DNA of 64,000 bases from JAAUTY01 sp964397305 (GTDB lineage Bacteria; Cyanobacteriota; Cyanobacteriia; Cyanobacteriales; Spirulinaceae), in NCBI GenBank assembly GCA_964397305.1, contig CAYNIP010000001.1:124001-188000 (forward strand), written 5' to 3'. How positions within the stretch are numbered: position 1 is the stretch's first letter; every line of letters begins with the position of its first letter. Of this stretch, positions 8,319-17,501 are shown one piece after another. The notes beneath the pieces were generated by a model. That model was not told the DNA's origin. It did not search any database and saw only the letters and a list, made by a program, of their open reading frames with translations. Made by a program: the position numbers and the translations under genes.

Positions 8319-8500
8319 ATGATGCTCCTCTGCACCGGTATCGTGATCGGCAGCCTACCCCTGAACCGCCAGCTTGTCGCCAGCCTGGGAGCTGGCCTAC
8401 CCTTCGGGGGCTAAGGTGCGGCTGCCCTTGACCCCGGCAAGCCGGCCATGAGGCAAGGCAGAGACGCGATCGCCTCGCCTCTCTGCCTCGGGGGGGCTCC
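8319..8500 (+). pseudogene. Displaced copy of the ctaB 3' end plus terminator
   Basis: Positions 8319-8414 encode MLLCTGIVIGSLPLNRQLV and on through LPFGG-stop, matching the last 31 codons of ctaB (6913-7008) with a few substitutions. The homology continues through the downstream region to the terminator palindrome, here with an added gcctc that breaks its symmetry (about 8456-8490), and to ggggggctcc. No upstream ctaB sequence remains. This is a relic of a second ctaB copy or of a segmental duplication that brackets the EfeO-like gene. Confidence 0.85.
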
Positions 8501-8650
8501 CCGCCCCAATTTTCTTGGGGCCGAGCCTGCGCCGGGGGCAAAATTGCGCTAGGGTTGCCGGTAGGGCGACTCTAGGGCGCAGATCGTCGTGGCAGCGTCC
8601 CGAAAATCTCCGATAATGGTCGCAAGCGCCTTCTTCACCTCCCTGATGCC

Positions 8651-10486
8651 ATGAAGCAACTGTACTGGCTCGAAATCATCCAATACTTGTTTGTGGTAGC
8701 CTCGGCGGCGGGGACGATCGCGGCGGCCCTGACGCGCCAAGTACTCTACGCGGCGGCTCCTCTGACCATTGCCCTGGCCCTGACCGCCGACAACTCCCGG
8801 CGTCGGACGGCTCAGTTGGAGGAACAGCAGCGCCTACTGGGAATCACTCAGACCCATCAGTTGGTCGATCCCTTAGAGGAGCAGATCGTGCAGCTTGAGG
8901 CCGGGGTCCAGACGATGGAGGCTCGCCTAGAGGCGGAAACGGCGGCGGTGCAGACGGCGATCGCCCAACTTCAGAAATTAGTCAATCCCCTCAGTGGGCA
9001 AGTCGAGCAGCTCAAGGCCGAGACGGCGGAGGTCGATGTCCGCACCCAGCAGCAACTGCGGAGCTTGAAGGAAACCCAGCAGCAAGCCTCAGAAGCCCTC
9101 TTCGCCCACGTCGAACAGTACTTTGCCCGCATCAAAGAACACTTAGCCCAGCTCGAGCAGCTCGCCAATCGCGCCAGCCCGGAAACCGAACAGCAGATTA
9201 CGGAGCTGCGCCAGACCCTCGGCCAGCTTCGGGAAGTGGTGGCGGTCCCGACGGCGACGAGCCCGGCCCCGGCGGCCTCCCTGGAAGGGGCGATCCGGGA
9301 ACACCTACAAGCGGCGATCGCCCCCCTGCAAACGCAACTGGAGCAGTTGCAGGTGATCGCCCAGCAGCGACCCACGGAGACCGAGGCCCAGCTGCGAGAA
9401 CTGCGTGAAACCCTCAGCCGCTTGCAAAATGGCAGCCCGCCGCCGGCCGTCGCTCCGGTGGCCCCGGCGGAACGCCGGCCAAGGCCAGCCTCCCACCCGG
9501 CTGTCCCCTCTAGGACGAAGGTGGCCCCCGCCGCTCCCCCGGCCGAGCCCGGCTGGCGCTGCACGCGCACCCTCTACGGCCACCGGGGCGGTGTCAATGC
9601 GATCGCCCTGCAAGCCTACGGCCAACTGCTAGCCAGCGGCAGTGATGACCAAACCATCAAACTCTGGCAATTGTCGAGCGGTCAAACGGTTCGCAGCCTC
9701 GGCGATCCCCAACAGCCCGGCGCAACCCGCATCGAGGCCCTGGCCATCAGTCCCGACGGGAAGCTCTTGGCTAGCGGCAGCGGCCAGACAATCCAGCTCT
9801 GGCAGCTCACCACCGGGCTCCCCGTAGCAACCCTGACGGGTCACAACGGCAATATCAAAACCCTCGCCTTTAGCCCTGATGGCCAGCTCCTGGCCAGCGG
9901 CAGCGCGGATAAAAGCGTGCGCCTCTGGCAGGTCCGCGATCGCCACCTGTTGCACACCCTCAGTGGTCATTCCCACTGGTTCACGGGGATCACGGCGATC
10001 GCCTTCAGCCCCGACGGCCAGCTCCTAGCCAGCGCCAGCGATGATAAAACGATCAAACTCTGGGAGGTGGCGAGTGGGCGCAATCTCACGACGCTCACCG
10101 GGCATCTGGGAGCCGTGAACGCGATCGCCTTCGCCAGCGGTCAAACCCTGATCAGCGGCAGCGAGGACAACACAATCAAGCGGTGGCGTCTCGATACCGG
10201 GCGAGTCGCAGCCACGCTCCACGGCCATGGCAGCGCTATCTGCTCCCTGGCCATCAGCCCCAATGGCAACCTCTTAGCCAGCGGCAGTTGGGATAGCACC
10301 ATTAAGCTCTGGGAACTCGAATCCGGCTACGACCTCGTGGTCCTCAGCGGCCACTCCGCCGCCGTCGTCGCCCTCGCCTTTGCCCAAGAGCCCTACCGTA
10401 ACGGAGCCGGGGACTTCACCCTGGTCAGCGGGAGTAGCGACAACACCCTCAAGGTCTGGCAGCTTGAGCCCGAACAACGGGCCTAA
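8651..10486 (+). CDS. Membrane-anchored coiled-coil protein with seven WD40 repeats
   Basis: 611 residues. Residues 8-45 are two short hydrophobic stretches (likely a membrane hairpin). Residues about 50-245 are rich in Gln/Glu/Leu heptads, a long coiled coil; 270-300 is a Pro/Ala linker. From about 300 to the end I count seven WD40 units, each with GH...LASGSxDxTIKLW, enough for one closed propeller. The fourth has an inserted WFTG and the last an insertion (EPYRNGAGDF). Probably a scaffold at the inner face of a membrane; partner unknown. An FkbM methyltransferase starts 18 bp downstream, so they are likely co-transcribed. Confidence 0.85.
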   Translation: MKQLYWLEIIQYLFVVASAAGTIAAALTRQVLYAAAPLTIALALTADNSRRRTAQLEEQQRLLGITQTHQLVDPLEEQIVQLEAGVQTMEARLEAETAAVQTAIAQLQKLVNPLSGQVEQLKAETAEVDVRTQQQLRSLKETQQQASEALFAHVEQYFARIKEHLAQLEQLANRASPETEQQITELRQTLGQLREVVAVPTATSPAPAASLEGAIREHLQAAIAPLQTQLEQLQVIAQQRPTETEAQLRELRETLSRLQNGSPPPAVAPVAPAERRPRPASHPAVPSRTKVAPAAPPAEPGWRCTRTLYGHRGGVNAIALQAYGQLLASGSDDQTIKLWQLSSGQTVRSLGDPQQPGATRIEALAISPDGKLLASGSGQTIQLWQLTTGLPVATLTGHNGNIKTLAFSPDGQLLASGSADKSVRLWQVRDRHLLHTLSGHSHWFTGITAIAFSPDGQLLASASDDKTIKLWEVASGRNLTTLTGHLGAVNAIAFASGQTLISGSEDNTIKRWRLDTGRVAATLHGHGSAICSLAISPNGNLLASGSWDSTIKLWELESGYDLVVLSGHSAAVVALAFAQEPYRNGAGDFTLVSGSSDNTLKVWQLEPEQRA

Positions 10487-10504
10487 CCGAACGACGCTTT
10501 CACG

Positions 10505-11395
10505 ATGGCCCTCATCAATACCCTCGCTTTTTTCGCTCGCCACCCCCTGACGCGCCGACACAAGCTCCAGGCCTTGCGCCGGTTTTTAGCCTGGCAGCTG
10601 GGCAGCCGCCTCGTTCCCGGAGCGGTCGTCGTGAACTGGGTCCAGGGGGCCAAGTTTCTGGCGCGGCCTGGGGACGCGGGCCTAACGGGCAACATCTATG
10701 CCGGTCTCCACGAGTTTGCCGAGATGGCCTACGTGCTCCATGTCCTGCGCTCGGAGGATCTGTTCATCGATGTGGGGGCCAACTTGGGCTCCTACACGCT
10801 CCTGGCCTGTGCTGCCCTGGGTGCGCGGGGCTATGCCTTTGAGCCTGTCCCCAGCAACTACCAGGGCCTGTTGGCGAATCTTCGCCTCAACGCCCTAGAG
10901 AACCGGGTGTGCTGTCGGAACCAAGCTCTGGGAGCTGAGCCCGGTCAAGTGCTGTTTACGGATTACGGCAGCACCATGGATCGGGTGCTGGCGGCTGGGG
11001 AGACTACGGCGCGAACGCGCTCGGTAGAAATGACCACCCTCGATCAGGCCCTCCAGGGAGAAGCCCCCACTCTGATCAAAATTGACGTGGAGGGCTACGA
11101 AACAGCCGTCCTCGCCGGAGCTCGGGCCACCCTCACCCAGCCCAGCCTGCATACTGTGATCCTGGAACTTAGCGGCAATGACCGCTACTACAGCGTTGAT
11201 GAGTCCCAGCTCCGGGAGTCGCTGCTGAAGCTCGGCTTCCAGGCCTATGCCTACGACCCCTTCACCCGCACCCTGACGAGCTTGGCCCAGCAACCACTCC
11301 CCCCGGGCAATACTCTCTTCATTCGCGCAGAGGCCCTGGTGCGCGATCGCCTCCGCCAGGCCCCTAAATTCACCATTCACGGCCAAGACATCTAA
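10505..11395 (+). CDS. FkbM-family SAM-dependent methyltransferase
   Basis: 296 residues. The SAM-binding motif I is DLFIDVGANLGSYTLLA (about 93-109), followed by acidic YAFEPVPSNY and, further on, IKIDVEGYETAVLAG, the hallmark of the FkbM family. These enzymes O-methylate sugars or small molecules. The N-terminal 90 residues are family-typical but unassigned. It follows the WD40 gene by 18 bp; the two may form a unit. Substrate cannot be inferred. The next DNA downstream is a foreign IS segment. Confidence 0.85.
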   Translation: MALINTLAFFARHPLTRRHKLQALRRFLAWQLGSRLVPGAVVVNWVQGAKFLARPGDAGLTGNIYAGLHEFAEMAYVLHVLRSEDLFIDVGANLGSYTLLACAALGARGYAFEPVPSNYQGLLANLRLNALENRVCCRNQALGAEPGQVLFTDYGSTMDRVLAAGETTARTRSVEMTTLDQALQGEAPTLIKIDVEGYETAVLAGARATLTQPSLHTVILELSGNDRYYSVDESQLRESLLKLGFQAYAYDPFTRTLTSLAQQPLPPGNTLFIRAEALVRDRLRQAPKFTIHGQDI

Positions 11396-11436
11396 CGTTC
11401 CCGCTCACCGAACGCAGACAACCTATGCCCCAGAAA

Positions 11437-12540
11437 TGTTGAATGACGGGATATTTCTCCCAAAAAAGACACCCAAATCGGTAAACTGGGAGCCAGAGAA
11501 TCAGTATTTATAATCAGGATCTATGATATTTAACTTCCCAAACATCGTCAAGCGCCATCTTAGCCACCTGCCGAAAGACGACTATCCCGTACTCAACACC
11601 TTTCTCTTCGTCTCAACGTGGCTGCACTTCGTGCTGGATCAAGGTGAGACGAGTATGAGAAGCGTATTCAGGCGACTGAATGTTCGAGGTATTAACGTGA
11701 ACATATCAACCTTCTCGAAAGCCAGCAAGAAGCGAGATCCGCAGGTTTTCTACCAATTATTCTTACAGCTAAAAGATCAGCTAAGAAAGCAAAGTAAAGA
11801 TTTAAAGGGATTGAAGATGTTTCCCCTTGACTCAACGATTGTTACGCTGACCAGCAAACTACTATGGCATCAAGGTTTCCACCAAGTGAAGCTCTTCAGC
11901 GGCTTGAATCTCTCCATCGGAGAACCGGATGGCATCTTAATTCACTTTGGACAAGGACACGATAATAAATAGGGCGATGAAACCATTGATGCCAATCCTG
12001 AAAACAGGCTCAGCATCATGGATAGAGGCTTTTGCCAGCTCAAGAGAATTGTAGCGTTAATGGCGAAAAAGGGTCGTTTTTTCCTATTGCGAATCAACAA
12101 CATCACGTTAGAGATGTTGCCAGACGGTCAATTTTTGATTGAGAAAGGCAAAGATCAAGTCAACGCCAGATTGGTTAACTTTTGCGATCTAGAGACCCAG
12201 TGCGAATTCCGGCTAGTCACGAACTTGACCGGACCTGACGAAGAGGGTTTTAGCAATGAAGAGGTTGGTGATTTTTACCGCCAACGCTGGCAAATTGAGT
12301 TACTTTGGAAGTTTCTCAAGATGCATCTTAAGCTAGACAGATTAATCACAAAAAACACGAACGGAATCGAGATTCAGATCTACGCCTGTTTGATCGGATA
12401 TGTCTTGCTGCAATTGGTTGAGATTCCGAAAGAGTTTGGCTCTAAGTTGTTAGATAGACTGCGATATATGCAGGCTTTCATGTGTGAGAATATCAGCTAC
12501 GTGCATTGATTTAAGAGGGTAGTTCTAAGTTGTTGAATGA
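11437..12540. mobile_element. IS4-type insertion sequence with 10-bp flanking duplication
   Basis: The element body 11447-12530 (1084 bp) is bracketed by the exact direct repeat tgttgaatga at 11437-11446 and 12531-12540. A duplication of 9-12 bp is usual for IS4-family elements. The terminal inverted repeats are not obvious by eye, so the exact ends are provisional. The base composition is clearly more AT-rich than the flanking cyanobacterial genes. Confidence 0.65.
11523..12509 (+). pseudogene. IS4-family DDE transposase interrupted by an in-frame TAG
   Basis: Two open stretches (11523-11972 and 12018-12509) are in the same frame, separated only by TAG at 11970-11972. Reading through gives GHDNK-stop-GDETIDANPEN. 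The first half has the DDE Asp in MFPLDSTIV; the second has MDRGFCQ and FYRQRWQIELLWKFLKMHL, the Y-(2)R-(3)E-(6)K signature of IS4 transposases. Total about 328 codons, near the family norm. One nonsense substitution therefore explains the break; the copy is probably inactive, though a suppressor or readthrough could rescue it. It belongs to the AT-richer segment 11.4-14.4 kb. Confidence 0.85.
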
Positions 12541-12554
12541 GGCTACTGATAGGA

Positions 12555-12746
12555 TTAATATACCTTTTTTTTGAGTAGTTCAAACGTACCGTTCAACATT
12601 TCTGCATCAGAACCACCCAAAGATTTTGGGATGACATGATCAACGGTAAATCGATTGGCACTCAGTTGCTCCGGTGAATGACAATACTCACAGATGTATG
12701 TAGCCCGTGCTCGAATTGCTTGCTTAAGGTCATCACTGATTGACAT
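12555..12746 (-). pseudogene. HNH endonuclease, 3'-truncated
   Basis: Starting at the ATG at 12746, the product reads CEYCHSPEQLSA then FTVDHVIPKSLGGSD, the first two-thirds of the short HNH nuclease common in cyanobacteria (CxxC, then the DHxxP core). The usual NLxLxCxxCNxxK end is missing. After SDAEM the frame runs into an unrelated tail (LNGTFELLKKKVY) and stops, close to the IS boundary at 12540. The start overlaps the end of the upstream 94-residue gene by 14 bp, so they were one transcription unit. Loss of the last zinc Cys pair probably destroys activity. Confidence 0.7.
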
Positions 12747-13017
12747 TTTGAGCAGCAAGCATTGCATTAATATGGGTAAAAATTCGATCTAACTCCCCAA
12801 TGGCATCCAACTCAGCAATTTCATCAGGAGTAATTTGGTCAGTTTTTTTCTTTTCCAGCAAGCTTTCCATTCGGAGTTGAAGGGGTTCACTGAATTTAAA
12901 TAAGTTCCAGTTACCCACGCTTTCAAGCTGGATTTCATGAATTAGATAAGATGGCTTATCGAGAGTTGTAACCACTTGACCTCTATCGTGCTTTGTATAA
13001 AGAGCATAATCCTTCAT
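12733..13017 (-). CDS. Small conserved-type protein upstream of HNH gene
   Basis: 94 residues, acidic C-terminal half (ITPDEIAELDAIGELDRIFTHINAML), no recognised domain. Its position fits a pairing with an HNH nuclease: it overlaps the HNH start by 14 bp and lies in the same AT-rich block. A partner, inhibitor or targeting role is possible, but I do not recognise the family. It begins MKDYALYTKHDRGQVVTTLD. Confidence 0.6.
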   Translation of the reverse strand: MKDYALYTKHDRGQVVTTLDKPSYLIHEIQLESVGNWNLFKFSEPLQLRMESLLEKKKTDQITPDEIAELDAIGELDRIFTHINAMLAAQNVNQ

Positions 13018-13063
13018 GACTGATCCATAGTATAACGCTCTCTAGTCAAGGCGGGATAAGGGT

Positions 13064-14062
13064 TTACAGCTCTTCTATTTGATATCCTTGGCTCTTGGCA
13101 ATTTCAAGGATTGGACTAATGTTGCCAATTCCCCACTGGTTGCAAATGGCAATGGTTTCGCCCTCTCCAGTTTTGAGTAGTTGTCCCTCATTTAAGAAGT
13201 AGCGTTTTGCACCCCCCTTGGACTCTGCTTTTTCTAGCAAAGCTACAACACCATAACTGCTATGAACCGCATCAGGAAAAACTTGACGTAATTGTTCAAA
13301 GGTTGTGTTTGGGTGAGTCTGGAAATAATGAGTAACGATAGCCAGGACAAGTTGGCGCTTATTATAAATTTTCCCAAGAAACTGATATTGTGTCTTGTCT
13401 TTGCTAGAACTGGCAGCAGCCCGTTGAGCCGATGCTTGCTCTCGTACTTTCACCTGATATTCCTCCGCTTCTGGCAAGGGGATTATCTGCTCAATATCGA
13501 GCAGAAGCTCTTCACCAAGTTTATAAGGCTGTAGACGCACGCAACGAATATCCAAATCGCGTTCATTGAGCCACATTACAGATGTAGTCAGTTCTTTAGA
13601 AAAATTGGCAGCGGCGAGGACGATTCTGACATCTTTGGGAAATTGTTCTTCTAAGGAATCACTCCAACCCAAGAAATTGAGAATTTCTTCTTCAGCGCTT
13701 TTATCAATGCAGCGTTTGTCTAGATATTGCTGGTGGATTTCAACAGCCCTTTTGAAGGTTAGCGTAGAAACCATAGCAGCGTAACGCAGCGCTTGTAATT
13801 CCATATGAGCGCCTGTTTCGTCTCTTTTAAGCTCAACAATTACCAAATTTGCTTGCTTGTCAATGCCGAGCAGGTCAATCCTTCTAGCACCCTCAGTCCA
13901 CTCTGAGAACTCCTCAGCAATAACCAATGTATCTGGAGAGATAACCGTGATTTTATCCCTCAATGCGACTTGAAGATCAGTACGCTCTTGAATTCCTTCT
14001 GCTTCAAACTGAGTGCTCTTGACCTCAGTGAGTTGCTTGCTCTTAAAAGTATAGATGGGCAT
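13064..14062 (-). CDS. NucS-like PD-(D/E)XK nuclease-domain protein
   Basis: 332 residues. Residues 48-93 carry a nuclease core: EEFSEW, then RRIDLLGIDK (Asp63), then VIVELKR (Glu77-x-Lys79) and a QALRYAA helix (Gln90), the arrangement seen in the C-terminal nuclease of NucS/DUF91 proteins. The N-terminal DNA-binding domain of true NucS is absent, and the C-terminal 200 residues (around YNKRQLVLAIVTHYF, SYGVVALLEKAESKG) look like a winged-helix or accessory part. Likely a DNA-cleaving protein of a defence or mobile island rather than mismatch repair. The gene is AT-rich and lies upstream of the small gene/HNH pair on the same strand with a 46-bp gap. Confidence 0.75.
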   Translation of the reverse strand: MPIYTFKSKQLTEVKSTQFEAEGIQERTDLQVALRDKITVISPDTLVIAEEFSEWTEGARRIDLLGIDKQANLVIVELKRDETGAHMELQALRYAAMVSTLTFKRAVEIHQQYLDKRCIDKSAEEEILNFLGWSDSLEEQFPKDVRIVLAAANFSKELTTSVMWLNERDLDIRCVRLQPYKLGEELLLDIEQIIPLPEAEEYQVKVREQASAQRAAASSSKDKTQYQFLGKIYNKRQLVLAIVTHYFQTHPNTTFEQLRQVFPDAVHSSYGVVALLEKAESKGGAKRYFLNEGQLLKTGEGETIAICNQWGIGNISPILEIAKSQGYQIEEL

Positions 14063-14279
14063 AGGCTTTACTAAAAATGAAAAAGTGCTATCCCTCTTAG
14101 GTCAGATCGGGGTGAAACGCTGATTTTTCGTCGGCTGTAATGGCGGAGGTTCGTGAGAATTTCTCGGAATAACACAAGAGAGATAAGAGGATGTATAGTA
14201 AATGTCTTGTGTGAAAAAAGGAAATTTTAATAGATGAGTTTTCGCTAACTATGTATTAAACCGCAAGCGCAGTACAACC

Positions 14280-14369
14280 AGGTGCATCTCACTTTGGCAA
14301 CCCTAATCTCAGATCGCTCTCCCAGAGTCTGAGGGCTGAGAGGATGCCCTCGCGTAACTGAGATGCGCC
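14280..14369. mobile_element. Family B-related repeat with near-perfect target duplication
   Basis: A 90-bp element beginning aggtgcatctc and ending gagatgcgcc, an imperfect terminal inverted repeat like other family B copies but with a divergent interior. It is flanked by cagtacaacc (14270-14279) and cagtataacc (14370-14379), a 10-bp duplication with one mismatch. The stretch 14063-14279 before it is an AT-rich leader of the nuclease gene with no gene I can support. Confidence 0.6.
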
Positions 14370-14663
14370 CAGTATAACCTCCCTGTAGAGGGTGTTGTCA
14401 AGCACTTAAAGATTGCCATGCTTCCACTCAAAATGTGGCTCTCAGCGCTCGCCTTTTTCTTTGCCGCCAAGTTCTGTGCCTCGACCGGCTAGGCCTTGAG
14501 GGGATTGAGCGATCGCAGTCCCCCAGATGCTTGCCGACTGTTTATTCGCGCGCGTCGGCGAGGCGATCGGCCTAGGCGGGGGCGATCGCGACTCCATAAA
14601 AGTAATGAGCTTCCCGGCATCGTCAGTATCCTATTAATCGCTAGTGCGTTTGGATACCAGGTT

Positions 14664-14855
14664 GGGTGCATCTCAGTTAGGCGAATTTGCCCCCTCTGGG
14701 AGCAACCGCTGCGCGTCTACATCCCCCGCCCGACCCCTTCTCCCAAGGCTGGGAGAAGGGGAGCTAGAAGTCCCGCTCCTAAGTTGGGAGAGGGTTGGGG
14801 TGAGGGCTGAGCGAAGGAGTACAAAAATCCCGCGTAAAATTTCGTTCACCCGATC
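14664..14855. repeat. Family B left part joined to family A/leader repeat
   Basis: From 14664 the sequence follows family B (gggtgcatctcagttaggc) for about 80 bp, then passes at ccccttctcccaaggct into a family A palindrome. From about 14780 it continues with the inverse complement of the leader seen at 752-840. So two repeat families are fused here, or one inserted in the other. The rest of 14370-14962 has no supported gene; a 24-codon frame at 14418 is not convincing. Confidence 0.65.
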
Positions 14856-14962
14856 CAGTCTTCCGAACTGCGAGTTGAGGGCGGCCTATCAGCCCAGCAA
14901 CCTCCCCGATTCGACCCTCGATCTTGCACAATAGAGACCAAGGTTTCGCCCCCGTTGTCCCT

Positions 14963-15736
14963 ATGCTTCGCCCGCTGCTGATCGTTTTGCTACTCGCCAG
15001 CCTCAGCGCCGCAGCTCCCGTGCGCGCCGAGAACCTCGCCCAGGTCCGCCAATTGCTGGCGACACGGCAATGTGCTCGTTGTGACTTGTCCCATGCTGGC
15101 CTGGTGATGGCCAACCTGCGGAATGCGGACCTGCGGGGAGCAGATCTGCGGCGAGCGAACTTGAGCCAAGCGGATCTTTCCGGGGCGGATCTGCGGGGGG
15201 CGAATCTGGCGGGGGCCTCCCTCCACAGCGCGAATTTGAGTGGCGCGAACCTGATGGGGGCGAATTTGGTCGCGGCCGACCTCCGCAAGGCCTATTTGCT
15301 CGAGGCCTACCTCTGGGGGGCTCAGCTTGACCATGCCCTGCTTCAGGGGGCGGTGGGCTTTGCCAATCCCAGTGCGACGCCGGAACACTTCTTTGCCCTG
15401 GGAATGCAGGAGGCTCAGTATAACAACTATGTGGGCGCGATCGCCCACTACAACCAAGCCCTACAACTGAATCCCCAGTTTGCTGCGGCCTATCTGGGGC
15501 GGGGGATCATGCGCCATTACCTCACGGATTGGTCGGGGGCGGTGCAGGATACCCGCATTGCCCGGGCGATCTTTGAGCAGCAGGGCGATGCGGCAGGAGT
15601 CAAAGCGTCCGATGATTTTATCGCCTGGATCGACCAACTGCAAAACCCCGGCCAGGGCGGCAACGGCCTCGGGATTCCCCTGCTGCAAATTTTGGGGAGT
15701 GTTGGCTCGATGGTGCTAGGGCTGCCCTTCTTTTAG
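14963..15736 (+). CDS. Secreted pentapeptide-repeat and TPR protein
   Basis: 257 residues from the ATG at 14963; a TTG at 14924 would add 13 residues before a clear signal peptide (MLRPLLIVLLLASLSAAAPVRA). A short segment with CARCDLS is followed by about 17 pentapeptide units of the A(D/N)Lxx type (residues about 45-130), which fold as a right-handed quadrilateral helix. Two TPR-like helices follow (FALGMQEAQYNNYVGAIAHYNQAL), then a hydrophobic tail (LLQILGSVGSMVLGLPFF). Pentapeptide plus TPR in one exported protein is common in cyanobacteria; the function is unknown, probably a periplasmic binding scaffold. Confidence 0.82.
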   Translation: MLRPLLIVLLLASLSAAAPVRAENLAQVRQLLATRQCARCDLSHAGLVMANLRNADLRGADLRRANLSQADLSGADLRGANLAGASLHSANLSGANLMGANLVAADLRKAYLLEAYLWGAQLDHALLQGAVGFANPSATPEHFFALGMQEAQYNNYVGAIAHYNQALQLNPQFAAAYLGRGIMRHYLTDWSGAVQDTRIARAIFEQQGDAAGVKASDDFIAWIDQLQNPGQGGNGLGIPLLQILGSVGSMVLGLPFF

Positions 15737-15819
15737 CTTAGTCAGCGGGAGCGCTGAGGTCGGCGAACGGGGACAGCCTGCCTCGGGTAAGATAAGCGTG
15801 ATGTCTGCGATCGCTAGCT

Positions 15820-17454
15820 ATGAACCTACGCACTGTCTCCACTCAGCCCTTCAGCGACCAGAAGCCCGGCACCTCCGGCCTCCGGAAAAGTGTCACCACC
15901 TTCCAGCAACCCCACTACCTGGAAAACTTCATCCAGTCCATCTTTGACAGTCTCTCAGACCGCGAGGGGAAAACCCTAGTGCTCGGCGGTGACGGTCGTT
16001 TTTACAACCGCACGGCGATTCAGATCATTTTGAAAATGGCGGCGGCCAATGGTTTTGGGCGGGTCCTCGTGGGTCAGGGGGGCATCCTTTCCACCCCGGC
16101 CGCCTCTTGCCTGATTCGGAAGTACCAGGCCTTTGGGGGGATCATCCTCTCGGCCAGCCACAACCCCGGCGGCCCGGACGGGGACTTTGGGGTGAAGTAC
16201 AACACCAGTAACGGCGGGCCGGCCCCGGAGAAAGTGACGAGCGCCATCTTTGAGCGCAGCCGACTGATTGACCAATATCGCATTTTAGACGCTGGCGATG
16301 TCAACCTCGACCGAGTGGGTTCCTTCACCCTCGGCACAATGACCGTAGAGGTGATCGACTCGGTAGTGGACTACAGCGAGCTGATGGAGTCCCTGTTTGA
16401 CTTTGACGCAATCCAGACCTTGATTGCCAAGGGCTCCTTCCGGCTCTGCATGGATGCCCTACACGCGGTCACGGGTCCCTACGCCCGGGCGATTCTGGAA
16501 ACGCGCCTCGGGGCCCCGGCTGGGACGGTGCAAAACGGCGTGCCTCTGGAAGACTTCGGCGGTGGCCACCCCGATCCCAATCTGGTCTATGCCAAGGATC
16601 TGGTAGCGGTGCTGTTTGGCGACGAGGCCCCGGATTTTGGTGCGGCCTCGGATGGCGATGGCGATCGCAATATGATCCTCGGTCGCCACTTCTTCGTGAC
16701 CCCCAGCGACAGCTTGGCCGTGCTGACCGCCAATGCCACCCTGGTTCCCGGCTACAAGGACGGCCTCGCAGGGGTTGCCCGCTCCATGCCCACCAGCGGC
16801 GCTGTGGATCGCGTGGCGACCCAGCTCGGCATCGACTGCTACGAGACGCCCACGGGCTGGAAGTTCTTCGGCAATCTCCTCGATGCTAATAAAGCGACCC
16901 TCTGCGGTGAGGAAAGCTTCGGCACGGGGTCGAATCACGTCCGCGAGAAGGACGGCCTCTGGGCGGTGCTGTTCTGGCTCAACATCCTCGCAGTACGTGA
17001 GGAGTCGGTGGAGCAGATCGTCCGTGAGCACTGGCGCACCTACGGGCGCAATATTTACTCTCGCCACGACTATGAAGAAGTGGCAGCGGAACCGGCCCAG
17101 GAACTGATGGCAACCCTGCGGGGGACCTTGGGGGACCTGAAGGGTCGGCAGTATGGGCGCTATACAGTGGCCTATGCCGATGACTTTAGCTACACAGACC
17201 CGGTGGATGGCAGCGTCAGCGAGCGCCAGGGACTGCGGCTGGGCTTTGAGGATGGCTCGCGCATCGTCTTCCGCCTCTCGGGCACGGGCACGAAAGGGGC
17301 AACACTGCGGCTTTACCTCGAACGCTACGAAGCGGAGCCCAGCCAGCAGGACCGCGAGGCCCAAGCGGCCCTGAGCGACCTGATCGAGCTGGCGGAGGAG
17401 ATTGCCCAGATTCGCCACTTCACGGGGCGCGATCGCCCCACGGTGATCACCTAG
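15820..17454 (+). CDS. pgm: Phosphoglucomutase (alpha-D-glucose-specific)
   Basis: Interconverts glucose 1-phosphate and glucose 6-phosphate, feeding glycogen synthesis (glgA is at 34.6 kb) and its breakdown. 544 residues, the eukaryote-like PGM length. Early motif GTSGLRKSV (17-25); catalytic phosphoserine in LSASHNPGG (S113); Mg site SDGDGDR near 285; sugar loop EESFGTGSNHVREKDG; phosphate loop FRLSGTGTKGATLR. A complete enzyme with every key motif. It stands alone, 83 bp after the pentapeptide gene. Confidence 0.95.
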   Translation: MNLRTVSTQPFSDQKPGTSGLRKSVTTFQQPHYLENFIQSIFDSLSDREGKTLVLGGDGRFYNRTAIQIILKMAAANGFGRVLVGQGGILSTPAASCLIRKYQAFGGIILSASHNPGGPDGDFGVKYNTSNGGPAPEKVTSAIFERSRLIDQYRILDAGDVNLDRVGSFTLGTMTVEVIDSVVDYSELMESLFDFDAIQTLIAKGSFRLCMDALHAVTGPYARAILETRLGAPAGTVQNGVPLEDFGGGHPDPNLVYAKDLVAVLFGDEAPDFGAASDGDGDRNMILGRHFFVTPSDSLAVLTANATLVPGYKDGLAGVARSMPTSGAVDRVATQLGIDCYETPTGWKFFGNLLDANKATLCGEESFGTGSNHVREKDGLWAVLFWLNILAVREESVEQIVREHWRTYGRNIYSRHDYEEVAAEPAQELMATLRGTLGDLKGRQYGRYTVAYADDFSYTDPVDGSVSERQGLRLGFEDGSRIVFRLSGTGTKGATLRLYLERYEAEPSQQDREAQAALSDLIELAEEIAQIRHFTGRDRPTVIT

Positions 17455-17501
17455 CCCCGGGGGCAACGGCCGCAACCAAGTCAAGGTCGTGGGAAGCCTG
17501 T

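Noticed and set aside
14418..14492. 24-codon hydrophobic mini-ORF
   Set aside because: No ribosome site and no conservation evidence; may be chance in a repeat-rich spacer.
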